From Roseburia sp. (GTDB lineage Bacteria; Bacillota; Clostridia; Lachnospirales; Lachnospiraceae), in contig JAPFDX010000043.1 in assembly GCA_026168605.1 (NCBI GenBank), positions 1-35,299 on the forward strand: DNA of 35,299 bases, given 5' to 3'. This document shows positions 6,581-15,268 of this stretch, one piece after another; position 1 is the stretch's first letter, and every line of letters starts with the position of its first letter. Under the pieces are notes generated by a model. That model saw only the letters and a program-made list of their open reading frames with translations. It was not told the DNA's origin and searched no databases. A program made the translations under genes and the position numbers.

Positions 6581-9238
6581 TCAATACCCCCTATACTGCT
6601 CTCTTGTGACCCTGAATTTGTCAGAGTCTATCATGGCAGGAAGCATCTGGTTTACCTGCACATCCGCTTTTGTGTAAAGATATGTATACGCATTCCGAAG
6701 ATCGAAGATTTCCTCAACTCCCTCCTGCTGATAATAATAAAGTGTTTCCATCTGAATCAGGTTGGAAAGCCTTGCCATCTGCTGTTCCTTTGTAACCGTC
6801 AGCAATAGAATGATAAAACAGTATTCCCGGTAGTCAAATTTTAACAGCCCTTCCAAATAAGCGGTCATATTTTGTGAAAATTCACTTGGATCTTCCTCCT
6901 TATTATTATCATCATTTTCAGGAGGAGAGTTCTGCTGATGATCATTTAAATATTTCTGATAATCATAATCTTCATCTGTCGCTCCAAACGCATTCACCAA
7001 ACCGGATTTTAAATCCTCTTTTTGTTCTGATGTGAGTTCGATTACACTTGCAAACTCCTCCAATAAGTCAGGAAGACCCGTAGGGCTGATAAAGACTGTT
7101 TTATCCAAGATTGATACCTCAGAACCGTTTGCAAGCAAAATTGTCTCCGCCAGCGCTTCCAGCAATATAATCACTCCCATCACAACTGGATATGCAAAGG
7201 TTGATGCTGTTGCCAGAGACTGTACCTCCCCGTTTGTAACTACCGGCGCAATATCCAAAAGTGCCCGAATCAGATAAATTGCAAAAAAAGTGTATAACTG
7301 ATTTGCCACCTCACTATTACTTCCATATAAAATGTATTCCAGTTCTGCTCCACTAAATGTCAGATCATCCCCTGTTCCCTCAGCATAATGATTGATTGCA
7401 TCAATCAGCGCTGCCAAATCAGCAAATCCTGCCCCGCTGTTTCCCACCGTGTTTTGTTGCGGAAGTCCCGAAACTGTATATCCTGTCATGCAGGTAAAAG
7501 AAGCTTCTGTCCTGCATGGAAGGTTAAATGTTATGTATGTGCTGTAATACAGCCTCTCATAGCCGTTCGAAAATAAATCCAAGATATTCCTGCATATACC
7601 TGCTGCAAAATCCACAAGTGCCTGGATCGTGCCTATCATTCCCATGATTACTTCTTTAATTTCTCTCAATGCATTCACAAAATTTAGAGTCGCAAGACTT
7701 GTCTTTAATTCCTGGATTGATGTTATCGTCTGGGAAATCTGGGTAATCACTTCCTTTACTCCACCATCTGCATTTCCTGCACCTGGCAAACCACCCAAAT
7801 TATTGTTATAGTAATTTATATCAATATACGCAGAATATTGTGGGTTATAAAAGATAGATATCTCCATGATCGAATCATAAAAAGATGTCAATCCATCGAT
7901 TAAAGCCGATAATCCCCCATTCTTTAACTGCTGCTCCTGATCTTGTAAATATCCCTCCAGAGTCTCTGCAGAAACATACCCCGATACGGAAGCCTGATGA
8001 TACAACGTTTCATCCAGCCCTCCCGTCTCTGCATTCACTGCATTTACATCAAAATTTTGAACATTTTTCTTTATCTCTTCAAAAACGCTTATAACTTGTC
8101 CCATCACCGCATCATTGTATGTCCCCAAAGAAGCGTTCCATCCTTCTATTACACTGTTTCCTCCTGCTTGTGTCGCTTTCGAAATTCCTTCCTCCATCTT
8201 TAACTCTGCCAGTTTCTTCTCATGTTCATTCCTCGCTTTCAGAGCATTCACATACGCCTCATCATCCGCAGAAATTCCTTCCTGTTTCATGTTTTTAATC
8301 TTTTCTTCCAACTCATCTACTTCCTTCTGCTTATCTGCAATAGCAGTTTCTAAATCTTTCACTGTAGAACTAGCGGATGATACTTCACTCCAAATCCCCT
8401 CGCCTGCTGCCATGCAATTTTTCATTTTTTCTTTATAAGAATTCATGGTCTGTATAACTCCATCCACTGTTTCCAGATAATTTTGTCTGGCAACCTCTGC
8501 ATCACTTCGCAAAGCTGTAATATTCGCATCGTAAGCCGCTGCTCCTTCCGGGTCTTCTTCTGCATCTGGTCGTTCTGACTGTAATGCAGTACACAGTGCA
8601 TCCACCGCACCGGAAAAAGCGGTATACTGCTCCTCATACATACTTCCATAATTTTCTAATTGCTTCGCATCCTCTACAAGCTCTGCTATATTATCTGCCA
8701 ATATAATTGTCGAGTCGATCATACCTACGCCATTCCCCATTAAACCGACAAGTTTATCAAAATCTCCCAAATCCTCCAACTGCCCGATCAGCTCGGAAAT
8801 ATCCAGAAACTCCATAGTCATCTGTGTTGGTGCATTGAGCTTGCTAAATTCCAAAATCTGTTTGTGCAAAATATCTGCGTTGCTGAGCGGATATTCCCCC
8901 TGCACGGAAATATCCTCCAAGCTGAGACTATTCCCCATAACGCCTACATTCTCCGTCAGATATTTACTGTAAAGAGCGTCCATATTCTGTTTTTGGGAAG
9001 TTGCCAAAAGCCCCCATCTTTTATGAAGATACTCGTCATAATCTGCGAGCGTTGACATTGCAGAAACTCCCATTGCCTCATCCAATAGGGAAATTGCACT
9101 GTTATAACGCCCGGTCTCCACAAGCAGCATTGCAATTGTCAGGAATGGCAGCATTAACACAGCCAAAAATAACGAAATTGCTCCCCGTATACCATTGATA
9201 TATTTAAATTTCTTAAATTTGTAATATCTTTTTTTCAT
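6581..9238 (-). CDS. Large TadG-like / DUF5702 pilus-associated protein
   Basis: 885 residues from the ATG at 9238, chosen because GGAG lies 5 bases upstream; an in-frame extension to 9367 would overlap the previous gene. The N-terminus is basic (KKRYYKFKKFK) and then shows R-G-A-I-S-L-F and a hydrophobic helix (about 19-41), ending in the LVETGRYNSAISLLDEA motif typical of DUF5702/TadG-like proteins. The prepilin-like Gly is present but position +5 is Phe, not Glu. The bulk is extracellular and helical, with a strong coiled coil around residues 290-350 and hydrophobic helices near 530-620 and 680-745, some possibly membrane-spanning. The final part is hydrophilic. It is flanked on both sides by TadE-like genes. 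A structural or anchoring role in the pilus is likely. Confidence 0.75.
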   Translation of the reverse strand: MKKRYYKFKKFKYINGIRGAISLFLAVLMLPFLTIAMLLVETGRYNSAISLLDEAMGVSAMSTLADYDEYLHKRWGLLATSQKQNMDALYSKYLTENVGVMGNSLSLEDISVQGEYPLSNADILHKQILEFSKLNAPTQMTMEFLDISELIGQLEDLGDFDKLVGLMGNGVGMIDSTIILADNIAELVEDAKQLENYGSMYEEQYTAFSGAVDALCTALQSERPDAEEDPEGAAAYDANITALRSDAEVARQNYLETVDGVIQTMNSYKEKMKNCMAAGEGIWSEVSSASSTVKDLETAIADKQKEVDELEEKIKNMKQEGISADDEAYVNALKARNEHEKKLAELKMEEGISKATQAGGNSVIEGWNASLGTYNDAVMGQVISVFEEIKKNVQNFDVNAVNAETGGLDETLYHQASVSGYVSAETLEGYLQDQEQQLKNGGLSALIDGLTSFYDSIMEISIFYNPQYSAYIDINYYNNNLGGLPGAGNADGGVKEVITQISQTITSIQELKTSLATLNFVNALREIKEVIMGMIGTIQALVDFAAGICRNILDLFSNGYERLYYSTYITFNLPCRTEASFTCMTGYTVSGLPQQNTVGNSGAGFADLAALIDAINHYAEGTGDDLTFSGAELEYILYGSNSEVANQLYTFFAIYLIRALLDIAPVVTNGEVQSLATASTFAYPVVMGVIILLEALAETILLANGSEVSILDKTVFISPTGLPDLLEEFASVIELTSEQKEDLKSGLVNAFGATDEDYDYQKYLNDHQQNSPPENDDNNKEEDPSEFSQNMTAYLEGLLKFDYREYCFIILLLTVTKEQQMARLSNLIQMETLYYYQQEGVEEIFDLRNAYTYLYTKADVQVNQMLPAMIDSDKFRVTREQYRGY

Positions 9239-9254
9239 ATGCGCTCCATTATCT

Positions 9255-9926
9255 TCACTCTGTATACAATCCTCTGATCGTATCAAACAACCCCAGGAAC
9301 TTATCCAAAAAATCAACCAGTTGACTGTCAAACTGTCCCAAAGACGCCTGCTCGGATGCGAAATCAACTGTCGTCACATAGTCCATCAAATCCAGACACT
9401 CTGCTCTCGCTGTCGCTGTATAAGTCGTCACACTGTCAAGCCCCGCATAGGACAGCGCCTCTCCAAATGGAACCGTGTATCTTCCCTGAATCGTCACCTC
9501 TATATGGCGCCTTGCAAATGCATCCCTGCACAATTCCATTTTGATTTCAGGCTCTCCCACCTGTTTTGTATAAGTAGTTTTGATCAGGCGATCCGACGCA
9601 TAACCAACCAGCTTGTCTCTTGCGGCATTTTCCAACTCACTGCTCTTCCATAAATAACGGTATTCTTTGACTTCTGTAATCTGTTCCTCTGTCACATAAC
9701 CTGTAACAATATCTGCATCTGCCAGTTTGTATGTCTGTGCCGCTTTGGCTGCGGTTTCATTCGCAATCACCTGTATGTTCCATGCCTGAAACAGAACAGA
9801 AAACAATGCCAGAACAAACAAAAGCAAAAAAACTGTCACCGTATACACCAGCAATGCCTCAAGCATAATTTCTCCGCTCTCCTGCCGCTCTCTCTGTCTC
9901 CCTCTTTTCCTTTTATCCTTTGTCAA
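9255..9926 (-). CDS. TadE-like pseudopilin
   Basis: About 223 residues. A very basic leader (about 18 Lys/Arg/Gln-rich residues) ends in E-S-G, followed by E-I-M-L-E and a long hydrophobic helix: cleavage after Gly puts Glu at +5, as in true type IV prepilins. The remaining 160 residues are a soluble extracytoplasmic domain with conserved-looking V-T-T/T-A-R-A-E strands. The start is ambiguous. A GTG at 9935 is part of a GGGGGTGA ribosome binding site, and the in-frame TTG at 9926 lies 5 bases after it, so I favour the TTG. It lies between the WG-repeat gene and the DUF5702 gene, and probably forms a minor-pilin complex with the protein at 6019-6579. Confidence 0.77.
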   Translation of the reverse strand: MTKDKRKRGRQRERQESGEIMLEALLVYTVTVFLLLFVLALFSVLFQAWNIQVIANETAAKAAQTYKLADADIVTGYVTEEQITEVKEYRYLWKSSELENAARDKLVGYASDRLIKTTYTKQVGEPEIKMELCRDAFARRHIEVTIQGRYTVPFGEALSYAGLDSVTTYTATARAECLDLMDYVTTVDFASEQASLGQFDSQLVDFLDKFLGLFDTIRGLYTE

Positions 9927-9955
9927 AAAATTCACCCCCAGTACTTACACAGCAC

Positions 9956-11275
9956 TTACTCAAACCTAAAGCTCATCAACTGCCATACGCCATCTGTCAC
10001 ACTGACCATGCAACTCTCTGATTGATTGAAATAAGAAACATCTTCATATTCGCACGCAATTACGAGATCATAATTCCTGTTAATGAATCCCCAGAGCCCA
10101 TTTTCATCACGCACTGCCGCCATATGATTAGAAAAGCTTTTGGCTTCTTCATACTGTGGTTCTACCACAATATTTCCCTCCGTATCGACATAGCCCCACT
10201 TTTCCCCTTGTTTAAATGCGATCAGACCGTTATCCAGACAAATGTCCATATCATCACACGCAAAATCCCCAATCTGCTGAAACTCGGCATCATAAATATG
10301 ATATTTGTCTTTTTCCTTCGCAAGGATTACCTCTCCCTGCACATAGTTCCCCTGCAAATCAAGTTTTATATCTGTATATTTTTCTGATACTGCATTTCCC
10401 TCATGGTCGATCAGATACCAGCCATCTTCTTGTTTCACCGCCGCTTTATTGTTGTAAAAACATCCGGCTTCTTCGAATTCTCCCGGCAGAAATTCACCAC
10501 TGGTATTCATATATTTCCATTTTCCTTCTATCTTCACCGGTACATAACCACTCGACTCTGTGTAGTATCCTGCATCTTCTATCCCCATCCCAAGCCTGGC
10601 TCTTGTAACTTCATGATCGTCGAGAAGGCGTGTATCAATATCATTCGTATAAATCCCCATTCCATCATCATTGATCAACCCAATAAACTGATATTTGCTG
10701 CTGCACGCTTCACCACTTTCATCAAGTACTGTCCACTGGTTTCCATCATTTACTGTAATATAGCCGTTGAGACAAGTTTTCATTTCTGTATACAATTTGT
10801 AATCCAGTTCCACTTCATATAGGAGCTGTTGATAAAGCGTATCCAGTTTCTCTCCATCCACGCCACTGTTTTTTGCCTTTTTTGCAACATCATATGCTTT
10901 GGAATCATTCTCTGCCTCCTGGTGCAGTTCAATCTGTGCCAGCCAGAATTCCTCACGCTCCGGATACTCCGCAGCCGCCTGTGCCATGTCCGCAATATAA
11001 CATTCTCTGACAAATGCAGTGTGTTCTTCCGCATAATACTGTTCATAAATATCCTCTATTGTCAGATATGTTTGCACTGAATTTTTATATTCCAATGTAT
11101 TTTTATACAGTTCTATAGCCTGCTCATAGAGCCCTTCTGCCAGGCTTTCTTCCGCTTCCGTTTTTAAACCGGCATATTCACGATATGTCTGAAAATTACG
11201 CACAAAAAAAATTCCCCACCCCAAAAGAAGCGCCATTATCAGCCCTGCTCCCACTATCGTTTTCGATACTTTCAC
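9956..11275 (-). CDS. Membrane-anchored WG-repeat protein
   Basis: 439 residues. A signal-anchor helix at about residues 7-26 (VGAGLIMALLLGWGIFFV) has a short basic N-terminus, so the protein should face outward. Residues about 30-170 look helical and TPR-like (Tyr/Glu/Ala-rich, with Y-x-x-A-I-E-L-Y-K-N). From about 165 to the end run six or so beta repeats with W-T-V-L-D, W-K-Y-M-N, W-Y-L-I-D, W-G-Y-V-D and W-G-F-I-N motifs followed by G, the signature of WG (KWG) repeats. Such repeats usually mediate protein binding. The gene sits in the middle of the Tad cluster, between the prepilin peptidase (25 bases away) and a TadE-like gene. It is not a core Tad component; it could be an accessory assembly or sensing factor. 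Confidence 0.82.
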   Translation of the reverse strand: MKVSKTIVGAGLIMALLLGWGIFFVRNFQTYREYAGLKTEAEESLAEGLYEQAIELYKNTLEYKNSVQTYLTIEDIYEQYYAEEHTAFVRECYIADMAQAAAEYPEREEFWLAQIELHQEAENDSKAYDVAKKAKNSGVDGEKLDTLYQQLLYEVELDYKLYTEMKTCLNGYITVNDGNQWTVLDESGEACSSKYQFIGLINDDGMGIYTNDIDTRLLDDHEVTRARLGMGIEDAGYYTESSGYVPVKIEGKWKYMNTSGEFLPGEFEEAGCFYNNKAAVKQEDGWYLIDHEGNAVSEKYTDIKLDLQGNYVQGEVILAKEKDKYHIYDAEFQQIGDFACDDMDICLDNGLIAFKQGEKWGYVDTEGNIVVEPQYEEAKSFSNHMAAVRDENGLWGFINRNYDLVIACEYEDVSYFNQSESCMVSVTDGVWQLMSFRFE

Positions 11276-11300
11276 TATTTTTCACCATCTTTCTTTTCCA

Positions 11301-11939
11301 TTACAAAAAAACAACCATACCCACATATCCTATATATAGAAATGGTCCAAACGCCAAATGGTCTTTCATTGTACACTTTTTCAACACAACAAGCATGACA
11401 GAGACTGCCGAGCAACACACCAGCGATAAAAACAACGTCTCAAACACAACTGACACACCACACATAAATCCGATTGCCGCCAAAAGCTTTATATCACCTT
11501 TTCCGATTCCTCCATGTGATATTTTATCTGCGATCATCAGCACTGTCACACAGAGTATCATGCCAACAATGGAACTGATGATATCATATACGACATCCCC
11601 CTCCATAAAAATCTGATATATCAAAACAGCCAGTCTGCAAAAGACCATACTGCCCGGAATAAAATTAGGAATAATATGCAGCTTCCAGTCTATGACTGCC
11701 GCTCCCAGCAACCCAAAATATGTAATACCAAGGCGCACTCCTGCAACCACAGACACCGCTTTGCTCCACACAGCATATCCAGCTATGATCGAAATTCCCA
11801 ATAGTACTGCAAGTGCTGCTATTGTATTCTTATTCTTCACATAAGGACTCTCTCCCCGTTTTTCTATCACATAATTCATAAAGCCTATCACAACTACCGC
11901 CAGGAGTCCCCAGGCCCCCATACACACCATCAACTTCAA
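11301..11939 (-). CDS. tadV: A24-family prepilin peptidase (TadV/CpaA-like)
   Basis: About 212 residues and polytopic, with six or so hydrophobic segments. Catalytic aspartates of the type IV prepilin peptidase family are visible: the first in D-W-K-L-H-I-I-P-N and the second in the G-x-G-D motif (GIGKGDIKLLAA). The C-terminal F-G-P-F-L-Y-I-G also fits. There is no N-terminal methylase domain, as usual for Tad-type enzymes. Its job would be to clip the leaders of the Flp pilin and the TadE-like pseudopilins at the membrane. The start is uncertain: TTG at 11939 has AGGAG 8 bases upstream, while ATG at 11930 has poor spacing. A longer frame to 12071 overlaps the pilin gene and its hairpin and is unlikely. 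Confidence 0.88.
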   Translation of the reverse strand: MKLMVCMGAWGLLAVVVIGFMNYVIEKRGESPYVKNKNTIAALAVLLGISIIAGYAVWSKAVSVVAGVRLGITYFGLLGAAVIDWKLHIIPNFIPGSMVFCRLAVLIYQIFMEGDVVYDIISSIVGMILCVTVLMIADKISHGGIGKGDIKLLAAIGFMCGVSVVFETLFLSLVCCSAVSVMLVVLKKCTMKDHLAFGPFLYIGYVGMVVFL

Positions 11940-11970
11940 CTCATCCACTCCTATATTTCCAGATAGATTT

Positions 11971-12012
11971 GTACAGAGAAATCTTCCAAAAAAACAGAAG
12001 TTTTCTCTGTAC
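11971..12012 (-). other. Strong stem-loop directly downstream of the pilin gene
   Basis: Arms 11971-11986 and 11997-12012 pair at 15 of 16 positions around a 10-base loop. It lies 7 bases after the pilin stop codon. On the transcribed strand the loop holds seven Ts, but no T-run follows the stem, so it is not a standard intrinsic terminator. A 3' mRNA stabiliser, processing site or partial terminator for the pilin message is the simplest reading. Confidence 0.75.
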
Positions 12013-12019
12013 CTTACTT

Positions 12020-12241
12020 TTAACGACCGCCACTCTGGCTGAAAAAGTTTCCAATATTCTCGTCTACCCATCCAAGAACCTGATCTTTAAATCCGAGGAA
12101 AACACCTGCGAGTGCCAGCGCGATACCTAACAACACCAGAATAGAAATGAAATTAGTGTCGCCTTCCTCATGATTCAGGAAATCATTGATCTTAAATTTT
12201 GTTCTCAGCAACAGTGCGTCTGCTTTTTGGATGATACCCAT
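12020..12241 (-). CDS. flp: Flp1-like type IVb pilin (major pilus subunit candidate)
   Basis: 73 residues. A long leader of about 27 residues (with K-I-N-D-F-L-N-H-E-E-G) precedes one hydrophobic helix (about 31-50) and a short hydrophilic tail ending S-Q-S-G-G-R. Size, layout and position in the Tad cluster fit the Flp1-type pilins of Lachnospiraceae. The mature end would begin D-T-N-F-I after Gly, so the Glu normally found at +5 is absent. The ribosome binding site is the strongest of the cluster (AAGGAGG, 8 bases before ATG), as expected for a highly made subunit. A palindrome lies upstream and a strong hairpin downstream, which may raise its level above its neighbours. Confidence 0.82.
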   Translation of the reverse strand: MGIIQKADALLLRTKFKINDFLNHEEGDTNFISILVLLGIALALAGVFLGFKDQVLGWVDENIGNFFSQSGGR

Positions 12242-12270
12242 GACCCCCTCCTCCTTTCTCTGAAAGTATT

Positions 12271-12299
12271 TATTTATGCGTTTAAAACGTATAAATCAA
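12271..12299 (-). promoter_or_regulatory. Palindrome and weak internal promoter candidate before the pilin gene
   Basis: A near-perfect inverted repeat (12272-12283 and 12285-12296, one mismatch, 1-base centre) overlaps the TadC stop codon and lies in the 54-base gap upstream of flp. On the minus strand TTGATT (12299-12294) and TAAATA (12276-12271) are 17 bases apart, so a weak promoter with the palindrome as its spacer is possible. The palindrome as a DNA feature is certain; its function is inferred. Confidence 0.4.
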
Positions 12300-13168
12300 A
12301 AAGACATACTCTGCATGGCGGCAGAGACAATGATCATAATAATACCACCAAATGTAATCCCAAGTGGTATAATCAGCTTTCCTGCTGCAACCTCTCCTTT
12401 CTGCAGAGAGATCTGGCGCTTGTGTGCCCATAACTCAGAGGTCTGGTTCATCATAAAATCCGCCAGTTCAGAATTTCCTTTCTGGATTCCCTGTATCATC
12501 GCGCTGGTAAATTTTTTGATGTCTGAAGAATCGGAGAGAACACCAAACTTGTAAATGGCTTCCACATCCGACTCACCATTCTCCATATTCTGGCAGGTAC
12601 TTTTCATCAAATCATATAATGTACCTTCTTTTCCTTTTGCAACAATGTACCATGCCTCCCTGAGCACCATGCCGGAATTTATGAGCAATGCGAGTTTCGA
12701 TACCATATTGGGAAATTCTGCCTCACATTCTTCCCTGCGCTTTTGAACTGCCTCTTTCATATTCGAAATTGCGAGATTCCAGAAAGCTGCCGTAAATAAC
12801 GCCAAAAGAAAAAGTATGATCATTACCTGCTGTCCTTTTGCCAGACCTGCAATAATCAGTCCAACAGAGCAGGCAAACAACGTCCATGTCAGAAACTGCA
12901 CCCATGCCAAAACAGCATAATATTCACAGTATTTCTCTCCCCACACCAGCTTTGCATCCTTCTTCAAATCACGCTCCAGCTTTCCACGCAACCGAAACAT
13001 CTTCCCTTCATTCAGACAAAATCCCGCCACATAAAAATCTTTCATAAAATACTTTTTCGCATCCAGGCTCTCCACCATATATGCATATTTTTTTCCCCTG
13101 AAAAGACTTCTCAAAAATACAAATGTAGCAACCGTTGCTAAAATCAGCATTATCAAATTGACTATCAT
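12296..13168 (-). CDS. tadC: TadC-like pilus inner-membrane platform protein (type II secretion F domain)
   Basis: 290 residues from the ATG at 13168 (AAGGG about 8 bases upstream, overlapping the end of tadB; a GTG immediately before it is an alternative). One helix lies at the N-terminus (about 3-21), two around residues 88-130 and one at the end (about 262-285), the usual TadB/TadC layout. The cytoplasmic part carries the F-domain-like run of helices: A-E-F-P-N-M-V-S-K-L-A-L-L-I-N-S-G and G-N-S-E-L-A-D-F-M. In Tad systems TadB and TadC form the membrane platform on which the TadA ATPase works. It lies next to tadB and upstream of the pilin. Confidence 0.88.
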   Translation of the reverse strand: MIVNLIMLILATVATFVFLRSLFRGKKYAYMVESLDAKKYFMKDFYVAGFCLNEGKMFRLRGKLERDLKKDAKLVWGEKYCEYYAVLAWVQFLTWTLFACSVGLIIAGLAKGQQVMIILFLLALFTAAFWNLAISNMKEAVQKRREECEAEFPNMVSKLALLINSGMVLREAWYIVAKGKEGTLYDLMKSTCQNMENGESDVEAIYKFGVLSDSSDIKKFTSAMIQGIQKGNSELADFMMNQTSELWAHKRQISLQKGEVAAGKLIIPLGITFGGIIMIIVSAAMQSMSF

Positions 13169-13172
13169 CACA

Positions 13173-14012
13173 TCATCCCTTTATATCAACAATTTTCACC
13201 CCATACTTATACGCTGCAATAAAAATTCCAATCGCGACCGTATTGATGATAACACCCATTGGAGTCGCAAAATTTTCTGCAAAAGCATCATTCGTTCCCT
13301 TCAACAGAGCCACCACAGCAATCGGCATCAGACTCATGGCATTATGCTGCATTTTATTCGAAGTCAGCTTTGTTTCTATCTCATCTGCCACTGCCATTTT
13401 TTCACTGATAATCGCGTGCGTGCGATGAATGACTGACTTCATGTCGCCACCTTTGCGGTAGCATACCTCAAAAACATCTGCAAAGCTCTCAATGTCTTCA
13501 TTGCCGCTTCTGAATCCAAAGTCTTTCATCATCACTTCCACTGCAATATTCTGCGCCATTCCGTTGAGTATCTCCCTCATTTCCCTGACAATGTAATCTT
13601 TTTCTTCATACTGCATTTTTAAATCTTCAAATGCCGATTCAAAAGCTCCCTGCACGTTACTTCCCGAAGAAAAAGAAGCTGTCAGTGATTCCAGCATATC
13701 TCTAAACTGCTTTTTCAATGTATTTCTACGTTTTTCAAGACTTCTTTTTATATAAATCGGCATCAAAAACTTTGACGCCACGATGCCCACAACCACAAAG
13801 CACACAATATTTGCAATATATGTCGCCGTAGTCGCCACACCATCCGATTTAAAAAGTCCTCCATAAAAAATCAGTCCAACTGCTCCACCGAGCACAAATC
13901 CTGCCATTCTCACCAAAAATGCTTCTGCTCTGCCCGGTACATAGACCTTGTAGTTGAGCATCTCGTTGTTTAACGGTGATTTTAAATATTGCTGTTCTAT
14001 TTCCTTCTTCAT
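13173..14012 (-). CDS. tadB: TadB-like pilus inner-membrane platform protein (type II secretion F domain)
   Basis: 279 residues. Hydrophobic segments at about 31-50 and 60-82 near the N-terminus and two near the C-terminus (about 218-240 and 250-270) frame a cytoplasmic helical domain. That domain contains F-R-D-M-L-E-S-L-T-A-S-F-S-S-G and F-A-D-V-F-E-V-C-Y-R-K-G-G, the F-domain motifs of TadB/GspF proteins. GAGG stands 7 bases before the ATG. It follows tadA after 11 bases and its TGA stop is 4 bases from the tadC start, so the three are translated together. Assignment of the TadB versus TadC name follows gene order. Confidence 0.88.
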   Translation of the reverse strand: MKKEIEQQYLKSPLNNEMLNYKVYVPGRAEAFLVRMAGFVLGGAVGLIFYGGLFKSDGVATTATYIANIVCFVVVGIVASKFLMPIYIKRSLEKRRNTLKKQFRDMLESLTASFSSGSNVQGAFESAFEDLKMQYEEKDYIVREMREILNGMAQNIAVEVMMKDFGFRSGNEDIESFADVFEVCYRKGGDMKSVIHRTHAIISEKMAVADEIETKLTSNKMQHNAMSLMPIAVVALLKGTNDAFAENFATPMGVIINTVAIGIFIAAYKYGVKIVDIKG

Positions 14013-14023
14013 ATCTCATCCTC

Positions 14024-15265
14024 TTATATATCCGTCCACATTCCCGCCATCCGGAGTTTCTCCTGCTTTTTCATCACATTTGCCGTCCTCTTAAGCGCGC
14101 CCACAACCTTATTGTTCGTGGAAAGCTCTGCATCCTCCTCAAATACATAAAGCGGATTCATCTCATAAGTTCCATCTTTATAGCCCACAAGCTCCGTAAT
14201 CTCCATCGTCTTTCTCGACTTATCCCGCAGTCGTGATAAATGAACGATAATGTCAATCGCCGATGCGATCTGCTGTCTGACTGCATCCAGCGGCAACCCT
14301 TCCGCCCCCTGGAGTACCATAGTCTCAAGACGGCTTAACATATCCCTGCTGCTGTTGGCGTGTCCCGTGGAAAGGCTGCCATCATGTCCAGTGTTCATTG
14401 CCTGGAGCATATCGAGTGCTTCACCGCCGCGAACCTCTCCTACCACAATCCTCTCCGGTCTCATACGCAGGGATGATTTGATCAGATCCCGGATCGTTAT
14501 CTCTCCCGCCCCCGACGCGTTGGCATTTCTGGTCTCAAGACTTACGAGGTTTTCAATTCCTTCTATTTGAAGCTCTGCCGAATCCTCGATCGTAATGACG
14601 CGCTCATCCTTTGGAATATAATTGGAGACCGCGTTCAAAAAAGTCGTCTTGCCCGAACCTGTGCCACCGCAGATAAAAATGTTATATTTTGCCCGAACCA
14701 GACGCTCCAGCACATCTGCAATTTCCTGCGTAATAGAACCGTACGAAATCAAGCGTTCAATCGTCATCGGTGTCTTTGAAAACTTACGGATTGTCAATAT
14801 CGGTCCGCAAAGCGAAATTGGCGGCAATACCACATTCACGCGCGAGCCGTCCGGCAGCCTCGTGTCGCAGATCGGATTCGCCTGATTGACCTCCCTTCCT
14901 GCCAGTCCCACAATTCTCTGGATGATGTCCTCCAGATTACGTTCACTCTCAAACTGCCGTTCCAGACGCTGCAGCCGTCCTTTCTGCTCGATAAAAATAT
15001 TCTCCGAGCCATTGATCATCACCTCCGTGATCGTATCGTCATGCAAAATACTGTCCAACAGACCAAATCCACGGATTGCACCATACACCTGCTCCGCAAT
15101 GGATACACGCTGCTGGATGGAACAGTATTCTGCACCCAGATATTCTCCGACCAACTGTTCGACGCGCTCCTGAAGCTCCTCATTTCCCATTTGCGCCAAC
15201 GGCAAATTTTCTGTAATATATTTTCGTATTTTTAAAACCAGTTCCTGCTCTTGTTCGCTCTTCAT
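14024..15265 (-). CDS. tadA: TadA/CpaF-type pilus assembly ATPase
   Basis: 413 residues, a secretion ATPase of the CpaF/TadA branch. The N-terminal domain (about 1-150) includes the family motif T-E-V-M-I-N-G-S-E-N-I. The ATPase core has the P-loop GGTGSGKTT with Lys206, an Asp box (E-D-S-A-E-L), Walker B around R-I-V-V-G-E-V-R-G-G-E (272-282) and the His box S-T-G-H-A-N-S (299-305). All are intact, so it should be an active hexameric motor powering pilus extension and perhaps retraction. GAGGA is 7 bases upstream of the ATG and the TadZ stop lies within that spacer region. It is soluble, acting at the TadB/TadC platform. Confidence 0.95.
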   Translation of the reverse strand: MKSEQEQELVLKIRKYITENLPLAQMGNEELQERVEQLVGEYLGAEYCSIQQRVSIAEQVYGAIRGFGLLDSILHDDTITEVMINGSENIFIEQKGRLQRLERQFESERNLEDIIQRIVGLAGREVNQANPICDTRLPDGSRVNVVLPPISLCGPILTIRKFSKTPMTIERLISYGSITQEIADVLERLVRAKYNIFICGGTGSGKTTFLNAVSNYIPKDERVITIEDSAELQIEGIENLVSLETRNANASGAGEITIRDLIKSSLRMRPERIVVGEVRGGEALDMLQAMNTGHDGSLSTGHANSSRDMLSRLETMVLQGAEGLPLDAVRQQIASAIDIIVHLSRLRDKSRKTMEITELVGYKDGTYEMNPLYVFEEDAELSTNNKVVGALKRTANVMKKQEKLRMAGMWTDI

Positions 15266-15268
15266 GGG

